Shown: positions 26,324 through 34,140 of the stretch, piece after piece
How positions within the stretch are numbered: the first letter of the stretch is position 1
Layout of the letters: each line of letters starts with the position of its first letter
Source of the DNA: COE1 sp910588595
GTDB lineage: Bacteria > Bacillota > Clostridia > Lachnospirales > Lachnospiraceae
DNA: 64,000 nucleotides
Assembly (NCBI GenBank): GCA_948957135.1
Contig: CARDBT010000001.1
Span: 62,001-126,000 of the forward strand
Direction: 5' to 3'
Position numbers and translations under genes: made by a program
The notes under the pieces: model-generated
What the model was told of the DNA's origin: nothing
What the model saw: the letters and a program-made list of their open reading frames with translations, nothing else
Databases searched by the model: none

Positions 26324-28003
26324 CTAATTCCCTGCTATGACTTCTTTGAGCGCGATCGTGTATGACAGCGCATCCTGATTATTGATAATCCCTCTGGCCT
26401 GTGCCTCATCAAGTCCGTACTTTGATTCAAGCGTACTTAATATTTCCGACTTGACCGCGTCGATCTCCGCCATCACGCCGTACTTTTCTGCATCTGCATT
26501 GACAGTATCATACGCCACCAATCCACACAGGAGCGCATCAAGCGCCTCCACTTCGCGGCCTATTTTTGCATTAGTCTGGTAAGAGTCATAACGTCGCTGA
26601 ACCTTAAAGATCACTTCACTTCTCGCCTTGATCAATCCATCAGACTCACTGTCATCGAGATCCATGCCATAGGTCGCCTCATACACCGTCTTATAGTCCC
26701 CGTCATAGTACGCATTGCGCGCTGTCTGCAGGAATCCCTGTGTCGAGAGGATATTTGAAGCCACGACAACAGCCCCGCCTACTGAAGCGCCAAAGGCAAC
26801 GGCAACGGCAATCTTTTTAGGCGGAATACGTTTCTTTGGCCCCTCCGCTGCAAGCTTTGCCTTCTTTGCCTCTTTCTGAGCAAGTTTCTCTTTCTTCTTC
26901 TGTGCTGCTGCTTCCTGCTTCACCCTGTTTGCAGCTGCTTTCTCCTCCGCCTTTGCCTTTTTCGCTTCCTGCTTTGCAAGCTTCTCTTCTTCCTTCTTGG
27001 TCAGATTCTCCTGCTTCTTTGCCTCTTTTGCCTCTTTCTCTGCCGCAAGCTCTTCCTCTGTCGGCTCCGGCACAAACTCTTCTGTCAGCAGATTAAAGAA
27101 TCTGCTCAGCTTTCCGGGTTCCTTCGTGCGCTCCGAATCTGCATTATCAACACTGGCGTTATCACCTTTTTTCTTCTTTGCAGCTGCTTTCTTATCTTTT
27201 TTCTTTGTATCGTCCTGTGCCATCACAGACACAGATTGCGGAATTTCCGGAAGCGGCACACCGTCATCATCGTCATCTACATGTTTGATCCCCGCATTGA
27301 CCGACGCAGCTTCGTCGTCTGCCATCTGATGCAGCAGATCCATCATATCATCTTGGATCGGCTCATTGTTGTCCGATTTCTTAAGCATATCATTGATCTC
27401 CGCAAGCTCCGCATCATCGTCTAGCATATTCAATACATCCTCAAGATTATCGTCCATATCGATCGACAAATCATTGTCGCTGTCGTCTGACATCGACAGA
27501 TCAGATATCTCTGCTTCCAGATCCCCGGTGTCAGCGCCGATACTATCAAACGTAAGTCCGTCGATGTTCAATTCGCCAGCCATCTGAAGCTCTGTCTCCG
27601 ACTGGATCGCCTGGTCAAGCCCGTCAATACTCAGCTGGCTTTCCTGGAAAAGTTCATCCGCCGACATTTCTGGTATATCAATATCCTCTAATTTAAATTC
27701 GCTATCTGACTCCGGCATCTCTATATCCTCCAAACTGAATCCTTCCCCTTCATCTGAAATGTCTGGTATTTCTGCGTCTGTCATTCCTGTATCATCTGTA
27801 TCTGGTTCCTCAATCATTTCCATGACGGATCCGCCCAGCTCTTCCTCTGTTATATCCGCATCCATCATGCCCGCTTCATCTCCCGGCATTACAATATCTG
27901 ACAGATCCAGATCAGAAAGATCTAAATCCGGCATCTCCAGATCAGGTATCTCCAAGTCAGGCGCTTCCGGTATCTCCAGTGAGTCAATATTGAGTTCATC
28001 CAT
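26324..28003 (-). CDS. Acidic/lysine-rich single-pass membrane protein of unknown function
   Basis: The 559-residue product has four parts. Residues 1-250 are highly acidic, with short repeats such as DLEIPDLEMPDLDLSDLDL. Residues about 260-410 are Lys/Ala/Glu-rich and probably coiled coil. There is one membrane segment (KIAVAVAFGASVGGAVVVAS, about 425-445). A C-terminal domain of about 110 residues is helical and would lie outside. No catalytic motif was recognised. The start at 28003 follows GAGGAGG. It is encoded next to a sirtuin-like gene and below the cheA-cheV cluster, which suggests a link to envelope or signalling, but function is unknown. Confidence 0.75.
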   Translation of the reverse strand: MDELNIDSLEIPEAPDLEIPDLEMPDLDLSDLDLSDIVMPGDEAGMMDADITEEELGGSVMEMIEEPDTDDTGMTDAEIPDISDEGEGFSLEDIEMPESDSEFKLEDIDIPEMSADELFQESQLSIDGLDQAIQSETELQMAGELNIDGLTFDSIGADTGDLEAEISDLSMSDDSDNDLSIDMDDNLEDVLNMLDDDAELAEINDMLKKSDNNEPIQDDMMDLLHQMADDEAASVNAGIKHVDDDDDGVPLPEIPQSVSVMAQDDTKKKDKKAAAKKKKGDNASVDNADSERTKEPGKLSRFFNLLTEEFVPEPTEEELAAEKEAKEAKKQENLTKKEEEKLAKQEAKKAKAEEKAAANRVKQEAAAQKKKEKLAQKEAKKAKLAAEGPKKRIPPKKIAVAVAFGASVGGAVVVASNILSTQGFLQTARNAYYDGDYKTVYEATYGMDLDDSESDGLIKARSEVIFKVQRRYDSYQTNAKIGREVEALDALLCGLVAYDTVNADAEKYGVMAEIDAVKSEILSTLESKYGLDEAQARGIINNQDALSYTIALKEVIAGN

Positions 28004-28036
28004 GATTAGTTCCTCCTCTGAGATCAAGTTTCTCTA

Positions 28037-28849
28037 TTATAAATGCCCATATTCCCGCAAATAATCAACCGCATTCATCTCTATACTGACTCCCTTGTCA
28101 CTCAATTCCTCAGTCATCTGGAATAAAGAACCATTCACTCTGAAAAAGCTTGCTTTTTGATTATAAAACGCAACTTTTTCAAATGGCCACCTGATAATGT
28201 TGGGCAGGTTCAGTTCTACTCCCAGTTCAAAGATACAGAGCTTTTTGTTGAGTGTCCGCTGCAGCCATTTAGTGTACTTCTCCCACTGTTTCTGATAACC
28301 ATCCTCCACATAATTGACCTCGCACAGGATATTATTGTATGCCAACGGTTTCCCACAGACAGGACATCGAGGGATTTCAAGTGAATCCAGCCCCACTCCG
28401 TCCAGGATCGCCTGGTTCACCAGATCCGCAAAATCCTTTGATGGATACAGCTCATTGCAGCACTTGTCACTGCACTGGAACATCTCATGATTTCCGCACG
28501 GTTCCACCATTCTCTCCCTGTCAAACGCGGCTTTCTTGATATTCTCATCAATGCAGGTCGTTATCACAAAATAGTCTTTATCTTTGATCATCTCATAAAG
28601 ATTCCGATAGGACTCTACAAGTCTCCCATCCTTGTGTTCGATCAGAAAACGATGCTCCAGAAACGGCACTGTCCATTCAAGTGACTGGTCAACATCAACC
28701 TCTTCCAGCGCAGACATGAGATGCGGGAACCTTCCGATATCACTAAAATCCTCGTTAAACTCCTCCCCGATCCCCACTAACACCATATCCGCATCCGCGA
28801 TTTTTTCCGACAATAATTTGTGTTTCTTCACAATTCCCATGTTGTCCAT
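28037..28849 (-). CDS. Sirtuin-like (SIR2 superfamily) protein with altered NAD motif
   Basis: The 270-residue product keeps the SIR2 layout: YFVITTCIDENIKKAAFD resembles the TTNVDGQ segment, followed by a sequence like the GDYGLWQCS element (EPCGNHEMFQCSDKC). RCPVCGKPL provides a second CxxC for zinc. The usual N-terminal GAGxS is replaced by VLVGIGEEFN. This group of sirtuin-like proteins in Firmicutes has no well-established activity; it may be an NAD-dependent ADP-ribosylase, deacylase or hydrolase. The start at 28849 follows AGGAGA. The upstream frame to 28930 is not needed. Confidence 0.75.
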   Translation of the reverse strand: MDNMGIVKKHKLLSEKIADADMVLVGIGEEFNEDFSDIGRFPHLMSALEEVDVDQSLEWTVPFLEHRFLIEHKDGRLVESYRNLYEMIKDKDYFVITTCIDENIKKAAFDRERMVEPCGNHEMFQCSDKCCNELYPSKDFADLVNQAILDGVGLDSLEIPRCPVCGKPLAYNNILCEVNYVEDGYQKQWEKYTKWLQRTLNKKLCIFELGVELNLPNIIRWPFEKVAFYNQKASFFRVNGSLFQMTEELSDKGVSIEMNAVDYLREYGHL

Positions 28850-28976
28850 GTTATCTCCTAACTTGCTAAAGCCGGGCATGTATCCCGGCTCTATCTTCTT
28901 TATGCACACGCCGAACTTATGCAAAAACACATATAGCAGTTTTTACATGAGAAATCACAAAATCGACGGCGCAGCA

Positions 28977-29002
28977 AGCGGGGAGAAAGTCATTCCCCCG
29001 CT
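28977..29002. repeat. Hairpin related to the TCGAGC repeats
   Basis: AGCGGGGA pairs with TCCCCCGCT, followed by CGATC. It lies between the sirtuin-like gene and cheV. It resembles the hairpins at 13719-13748 and 63636-63666, and GTGCGTAGG follows as in the third copy. Confidence 0.5.
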
Positions 29003-29030
29003 CGATCACACAAGGTGCGTAGGAAAAATC

Positions 29031-29927
29031 CTATCTTGAAAGCAGCTCATCAATAACCTTAACAAGATTTCCGATTTCGGGCTTGGATAACTGTGCGTTG
29101 GCACCCAGATCTTCACCTTTTCGCTTCATCTCCTCATTTACCAGTGAAGAGAAGATAATCACCGGTATATGTTTTGTCGCATCATCTGATTTGACAAGTT
29201 TCGTGAGACGGTGTCCGTCCATAAGCGGCATCTCTATATCTGTGATCAGAAGATGAACATCCCTATCCAACGTTCCCGCATCTCTGCACTTCACTATGTA
29301 CTCCCACGCTTCCTCACCGTTCTCAGCTTTGATAATATTATCATATCCAGCCTTTTTCAGCGAATCGATAATGAGCTTTCTAAGCAACGCTGAGTCCTCT
29401 GCTATCAGAATAGGGACTTCAGAATTTTCCCTGGAACCCAATGCTTCGATCTCCGTCACTTTGAGACCTGTCTCAGGATTGATATCCGTAATGATCTTCT
29501 CAAAGTCCAGAATGATGATAATCTTTCCATCGATCTTAATGATACCTGTAGAAATCCCGTCTTCCACGGATGTCACTGTAGCCCCTGGTTTAATAATATC
29601 AACCCACGAAACTCTATGAATACCGATTACCGCGTCAACATGAAAGGCAATGTCAAGTTTATTAAAACTTGTGATGATGAACAGACCGCCCGGCTGAGAC
29701 TGCCCGCGCTGCAGACAGTTGCGCAGATCGATCGCAGTGATCATCGCATCACGCGGCATAAAAATACCCTCCACGCTCGGATGCGAATTTGGCACTGGTG
29801 TTACGGGCGAATAGGTAATGATCTCTCTGATCTTTGCCACATTAATACCGTAAGAATTTCCATCCACCACAAATTCTAACACTTCCAACTCATTTGTTCC
29901 GTTCTCCAAGAGAATCTTAGTCTCCAT
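29031..29927 (-). CDS. cheV: Chemotaxis protein CheV
   Basis: CheV couples chemoreceptors to the CheA kinase through a CheW domain and adapts through a phosphorylatable receiver domain. In the 298-residue product the CheW domain covers about residues 10-155 (LEFVVDGNSYGINVAKIREI start). The receiver covers about 170-295, with acidic pair AEDSALLRK, phospho-acceptor Asp in LLITDIEMPLMDG and Lys in QLSKPE. GGAGG precedes the ATG. It is separated from cheA by a two-component system, and no flagellar genes are close. Confidence 0.94.
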   Translation of the reverse strand: METKILLENGTNELEVLEFVVDGNSYGINVAKIREIITYSPVTPVPNSHPSVEGIFMPRDAMITAIDLRNCLQRGQSQPGGLFIITSFNKLDIAFHVDAVIGIHRVSWVDIIKPGATVTSVEDGISTGIIKIDGKIIIILDFEKIITDINPETGLKVTEIEALGSRENSEVPILIAEDSALLRKLIIDSLKKAGYDNIIKAENGEEAWEYIVKCRDAGTLDRDVHLLITDIEMPLMDGHRLTKLVKSDDATKHIPVIIFSSLVNEEMKRKGEDLGANAQLSKPEIGNLVKVIDELLSR

Positions 29928-30119
29928 ATTAAACCTCCATTCTACCAGATGATTGAAAACATGCTCTGTTTTTCCAATCTCTTTATCCCCACTGCTGTGT
30001 AGAGTAATTATCTTATACTAATTATAACATATATATATGAATAATTACAAATATTTTCAGTATTTTTTTGTTTTTTTATCTATATCGCCACTCTTCTTAT
30101 AACAGGTGATAATTCAACA

Positions 30120-30872
30120 CTACTTCAGCTTCACTGTACATGTATGCCCGTTTGAGGATGCACGCAATACCAACGCTTGGATTTCCTCCTCTGTCATGTC
30201 GCTAATCTCTGCGACAGCCACTACATCGATACGCTCACCCCCGTGCACTACATCCATAAATGACGCAAGATCGTTGGGGATCATCGTACTCAGCACATTT
30301 GCGGAGACTGTATCGTTGATATTCACCCGCATTTTAATATCATAGTCAAATAAGTTGCAGTCTATGTCCTCCTCTGGCAATCCCTCCATATCAAAATGCA
30401 TCACCAGAAGTTTTTTCCCCTGAGCCGCGTCCACGCTAAAACCAGTGTTGTTCTCAGGATACGAACTGCATATCTCAAATGACTGATATCTGATGATCAG
30501 ATCATCGATCCCGAGTTCCGCTGCAAAATCAAGATCTGCCACTACCTGCACCTGCTCCGTCTCATTCTCTGGCGACGACGTATCTGGCGAAGGCATACTC
30601 GGATCCGTTCCCTCCGTCTGTTCCTTGTCTGTCTCTGTCTCTCTTTCCGTCTCCGGTTCAGAGCTCTCCTGACCTGCTGCCATCGCAGCTGCCACTTCCT
30701 CATCGCTCACAATCTTGTAATCATAATTGGAAGAATATTTCAACAGCAGTCCGGCTGCGTATTCTGCAATAATATCCGACTGTTCCGCCGTGAGCTCTGG
30801 CATATGATCCACGCAACCAGTCAGCAGTACTGCTGACATCGCCAGAAGCCCTAAAACTTTCCCCTTCTTCAA
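30120..30872 (-). CDS. Lipoprotein of unknown function
   Basis: The product of about 250 residues has a lipoprotein signal ending LLTGC (Cys at about residue 20), then helical MPELTAEQSDIIAEYAAGLLLKYSS. A low-complexity Glu/Thr/Ser/Pro linker follows (residues about 70-115), then a C-terminal domain rich in beta strands (DLIIRYQSFEICS to HTCTVKLK) that resembles a small Ig-like or DUF4352-like fold. The TTG at 30870-30872 is preferred because GGAGG lies 8 nt upstream; an upstream GTG overlaps that site. It is 15 bp downstream of the histidine kinase gene, so it may be its operon partner. Confidence 0.72.
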   Translation of the reverse strand: MKKGKVLGLLAMSAVLLTGCVDHMPELTAEQSDIIAEYAAGLLLKYSSNYDYKIVSDEEVAAAMAAGQESSEPETERETETDKEQTEGTDPSMPSPDTSSPENETEQVQVVADLDFAAELGIDDLIIRYQSFEICSSYPENNTGFSVDAAQGKKLLVMHFDMEGLPEEDIDCNLFDYDIKMRVNINDTVSANVLSTMIPNDLASFMDVVHGGERIDVVAVAEISDMTEEEIQALVLRASSNGHTCTVKLK

Positions 30873-30887
30873 AACCGACACCTCCGT

Positions 30888-32390
30888 TTACTTGGTTTCA
30901 AGTTCAAACCAGAACTCGACGCCATTGGTATAATTGATAACACCGTAATGCTGATTCATGGATTCCATGATCGCCTTAACGATGGACAATCCAACTCCGC
31001 TGCCCCCATATTCACGCGTTCTCGCCTTATCTACCTTGTAAAATTTCTCCCATATATGAGGAATGGACTCCTCCGGTATCGGCTCGCCTGTATTAAATAC
31101 ACTAATCCGCACTCTGTTGGCACGTTCTTCTTCAATCAATCTATATTTAACATCAATGATCTTATCCCCTTTGACATGGTTCATCGCATTGCTGAAAAAA
31201 TTTCGCACGATCTCTTCAGTCTTAAACTCATCTGCCCACACATAGATCGGTCCAGGCTCGTCAACCCGCACATTCACTTCGTTTTGGCTGATCAGGATCT
31301 CTGCGGAAGTGATAAAGTTCCTGACAAGTGCTGTTATGTCAAACCGCTCCAAGGTAACAACATCATTGCCAAACTCCAACTGGTTTAGATCAAGCAGTTT
31401 TTTGACCATAGTGTTCATTTTCCCAGCCTCATCGATGATCACATCGCAGTAAAAGTCCCTGTTCTCGGTATCGTCATCATTGATCCCCTCCCTGAGCCCC
31501 TCCGCATACCCCTGTATCAGTGCAATCGGTGTCTTAAGCTCATGGGACACATTGGACAAAAACTCCTTGCGCATCTCATCGATCTGTTCTTTTTTCTCTA
31601 TATCCCGCATCAACTCATTGTTTGCTGTCTTCAACTCTGATATCGTCTTTTCCAGTGTGCTCGACAGCGCATTCATGTGCTCACCGAGCTGGTCGACCTC
31701 GTTCTGTCCACGGCTTTCGTATTTTGTCTCGAACTTAAGTTTCGTCATCTCCTCGGAGATATTTTTCAGTTCCATGATCGGTCTTGTGATCCTTGTCGTC
31801 ACAAACCAGATCAGCACCGCACTGATCAGTGTCGCGATAACTCCCACATACGCAAGGAAACGATTGGACAGGTTTACACTGTCGCGTATACTCTCAATGG
31901 GAGAACGAATCAAAAACAGATTCCCATTGTTGAGCAGTCCCCACATCTCCAGATACTCTGTATCAGTAGACTTGTCCATAACTTTCGCCATATAATAATT
32001 ACTGCCCTTATCCAGATACGCCGTCTCACTGCCAGAGCTAAAAAAGTTATCGTACAGTCTGCGCAAAAGTTTATCCGCATCCCTTGTGCTGGAAATCCGG
32101 GTGTTGGACGCGGCATCGATGACCAGCAGTCCGATATTGTACATATCGCATGTTTTCCGCAGTTCAAGACCGAACGCATCCGACAATATATCACCGTTCG
32201 TCATCACTTCATTGATCCTGTAATACGCATCTTTGATCGCGTTTTTCTTATTCTGTATATAGAAATTCTCCAAAAAAATATTGTTGATGATCCAGCAGAG
32301 CACGATCGTCCCCGCCATAACTGCAATAAAGACCAGCGCGATCTCCTGTTTGATGGAATGATTGATAAAAAGTTTTTTTGTATGCTTCAT
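30888..32390 (-). CDS. Sensor histidine kinase
   Basis: The 500-residue membrane kinase has helix 1 (ALVFIAVMAGTIVLCWIINN), an extracellular sensor of about 130 residues, and helix 2 (AYVGVIATLISAVLIWFVT). Then come a HAMP domain (TRITRPIMELKNISEEM), a HisKA box with phospho-His in VSHELKTPIALIQGYAEGL, and an HATPase_c domain with N box FFSNAMNHV, G1-like FNTGEPIP and GGSGVGLSIV. It overlaps the response regulator gene by 4 bp. A lipoprotein gene follows directly. The signal is not identified. Confidence 0.94.
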   Translation of the reverse strand: MKHTKKLFINHSIKQEIALVFIAVMAGTIVLCWIINNIFLENFYIQNKKNAIKDAYYRINEVMTNGDILSDAFGLELRKTCDMYNIGLLVIDAASNTRISSTRDADKLLRRLYDNFFSSGSETAYLDKGSNYYMAKVMDKSTDTEYLEMWGLLNNGNLFLIRSPIESIRDSVNLSNRFLAYVGVIATLISAVLIWFVTTRITRPIMELKNISEEMTKLKFETKYESRGQNEVDQLGEHMNALSSTLEKTISELKTANNELMRDIEKKEQIDEMRKEFLSNVSHELKTPIALIQGYAEGLREGINDDDTENRDFYCDVIIDEAGKMNTMVKKLLDLNQLEFGNDVVTLERFDITALVRNFITSAEILISQNEVNVRVDEPGPIYVWADEFKTEEIVRNFFSNAMNHVKGDKIIDVKYRLIEEERANRVRISVFNTGEPIPEESIPHIWEKFYKVDKARTREYGGSGVGLSIVKAIMESMNQHYGVINYTNGVEFWFELETK

Positions 32391-33061
32391 ATTTCCAGCT
32401 TATAGCCCATCCCCCAGACAGTTTTGATCAGATCTCCCTTTTCTCCCAGCTTACTTCTAAGCTTCTTCACATGGGTATCGATCGTTCTGGCATCCCCAAA
32501 ATAGTCATAATTCCACACACTGTTGAGAATCTTCTCCCTGGACAGTGCGATCCCCTTGTTTTCCATAAAATATGTCAGCAGTTCAAATTCCTTGAAACTC
32601 AAATCGATCGTCTTCCCATCGATCATAACGACGTGGGCAGCCTGGTCGATCGATATCCCTCCATAGGAGAGCACTGCGTCCGCTGCTATCTGGTTCGTCC
32701 TGCGCAGGATCGCCTCCACGCGCGCTACCAGTATCTTGGGGCTGAATGGTTTAGCGATATACTCATCCACCCCCAATTGAAACCCTTGAAGCTCGTCACG
32801 CTCATCTGTGCGGGCTGTCAGCATAATGATCGGCACTTTTGAGTAGTTCCGCACTTCCCTGCAGACCTGCCAACCGTCCATCTTGGGCATCATCACATCC
32901 AATATGATCAGTGCGATATCCTGATCTGCAAAAAAGAGGTCAAGCGCCTCGCTACCGTCACCAGCTTCCAGCACCTCGTAATTCTGCTTCACAAGGAAAT
33001 CCTTAACAAGCTTGCGCATCCTGCTCTCGTCGTCCACTACAAGTATCTTCAGCTTACTCAT
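32387..33061 (-). CDS. OmpR-family response regulator
   Basis: The 224-residue product has a receiver domain with acidic pair VVDDESRMRKL, phospho-acceptor Asp in LIILDVMMPKMDG, and Lys in YIAKPFSPK. It is followed by a winged-helix DNA-binding domain (residues about 130-224, with SREKILNSVWNYDYFGDARTI and HVKKLRSKLG). It is encoded directly upstream of the histidine kinase with an ATGA overlap, forming a clear two-component pair. The target promoters are unknown. Confidence 0.95.
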   Translation of the reverse strand: MSKLKILVVDDESRMRKLVKDFLVKQNYEVLEAGDGSEALDLFFADQDIALIILDVMMPKMDGWQVCREVRNYSKVPIIMLTARTDERDELQGFQLGVDEYIAKPFSPKILVARVEAILRRTNQIAADAVLSYGGISIDQAAHVVMIDGKTIDLSFKEFELLTYFMENKGIALSREKILNSVWNYDYFGDARTIDTHVKKLRSKLGEKGDLIKTVWGMGYKLEI

Positions 33062-33081
33062 AACAAAACCATATCCTCATT

Positions 33082-33654
33082 TCATTCGGCGATCAGAAGT
33101 TCTCTCTCCTTCTCCCTGATCACCCGTTCTCTATCAGACAGCTGCTGTTCCCACTCAACATATCGGTTTTGAAGAACTTTCTCGTAATTCAGCACCGTGG
33201 GATTCGCACTTGTGGTTGATATCACAAACATAATGATCACCAGTACCAACAGCCCGATATTCACTAGTATTGAAGTTTTTCTGCTGAAAAATTCCTGCTT
33301 GGGCTTTTCTTTTTTGACCGGCTTGCGGCTTGCCTGTATTCTCTCCACTGTTTGGTTGGCGCTTTCTCTCATGCTGTACACACCATACACTGGTATGCTG
33401 GCAACCTCCTCATCCGGCAGCGGATTTTCCTGCAAAATCCGCTGAAGTCTTTTGAGGAAATCATACCCGACTGGTGTCTTGAACACACGGTTATTCAGCG
33501 CTTTCTTGTACACTGCACCCACCATCTCATAATTCTGGTAATCCAGTTTTTCCTCAAGCCGCTCTATGCGAAGCTGTTCACTCTGAGCCAGCTCCGCATC
33601 CTGCTGCGTTCCAAACTGAAATCCGTCAACAATCCAATCTGCCTTATCTGCCAT
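33082..33654 (-). CDS. Single-pass membrane protein of unknown function
   Basis: The 190-residue product has a helical, charged N-terminal half (LRIERLEEKLDYQNYEMVG). A central segment (NRVFKTPVGYDFLKRLQRIL) follows, then one membrane helix (ILVNIGLLVLVIIMFVIS, about 125-145), then a short external coiled-coil-like tail (WEQQLSDRERVIREKERE). No known domain was recognised. The start at 33654 is chosen because AGGGA lies about 8 nt upstream. It lies between the HPt gene and the response regulator gene on the same strand, so it may belong to the signalling operon. Confidence 0.65.
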   Translation of the reverse strand: MADKADWIVDGFQFGTQQDAELAQSEQLRIERLEEKLDYQNYEMVGAVYKKALNNRVFKTPVGYDFLKRLQRILQENPLPDEEVASIPVYGVYSMRESANQTVERIQASRKPVKKEKPKQEFFSRKTSILVNIGLLVLVIIMFVISTTSANPTVLNYEKVLQNRYVEWEQQLSDRERVIREKERELLIAE

Positions 33655-33699
33655 CCGGTATTCCCTGCCTTTCACTGATGTCTGTGCCGGCATTCCCCA

Positions 33700-34050
33700 T
33701 CAAAGTTCCTCTATGATCTTGTAAGTCTCCTCGTACAGTACCGCCAGACGCTTCATCTCCTCGCCGAGATTCATGTCCTGAACCCTGAGTTTCTCCACCA
33801 TCGGTATCAGCAGATGATACATCTCGTTGATTCCAAGATTTGATACAAATCCTTTCATTGTATGCGCTCCTTCAAAGGCCTCCTTGCAGTTTCCCTTCTC
33901 ATAGGCCTCCTTCAGTTTGTCATAGCTCGCATCATCAAGAAATTTTCTAAGACATTTGAGATATAGATTCTCATTGTTCAAAAATCGTTTCATTGTGCCG
34001 TCTACATCAAATCCCTTTTCCTCTAAAAATTTCTTCCGATCTGCATCCAT
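33700..34050 (-). CDS. Histidine phosphotransfer (HPt) domain protein
   Basis: The 116-residue product is a single four-helix HPt domain. The phospho-accepting His is in EGAHTMKGFVSNLGI (about residue 55). Helix 1 contains DGTMKRFLNNENLYLKCLRKF. Such proteins pass phosphoryl groups between receiver domains. The start at 34050 follows GGAGGAGG. It lies between cheA and a membrane protein; CheV, the OmpR-type regulator, or a protein elsewhere could be its partner. Confidence 0.88.
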   Translation of the reverse strand: MDADRKKFLEEKGFDVDGTMKRFLNNENLYLKCLRKFLDDASYDKLKEAYEKGNCKEAFEGAHTMKGFVSNLGINEMYHLLIPMVEKLRVQDMNLGEEMKRLAVLYEETYKIIEEL

Positions 34051-34140
34051 GTAGTCCTCCTCCATTCATGCCTCTATGTAAATTTGTAGCGACTGCAATT
34101 CTTTTTGTGGTCATATTGTCGTCGTTCACTATAACTATCA

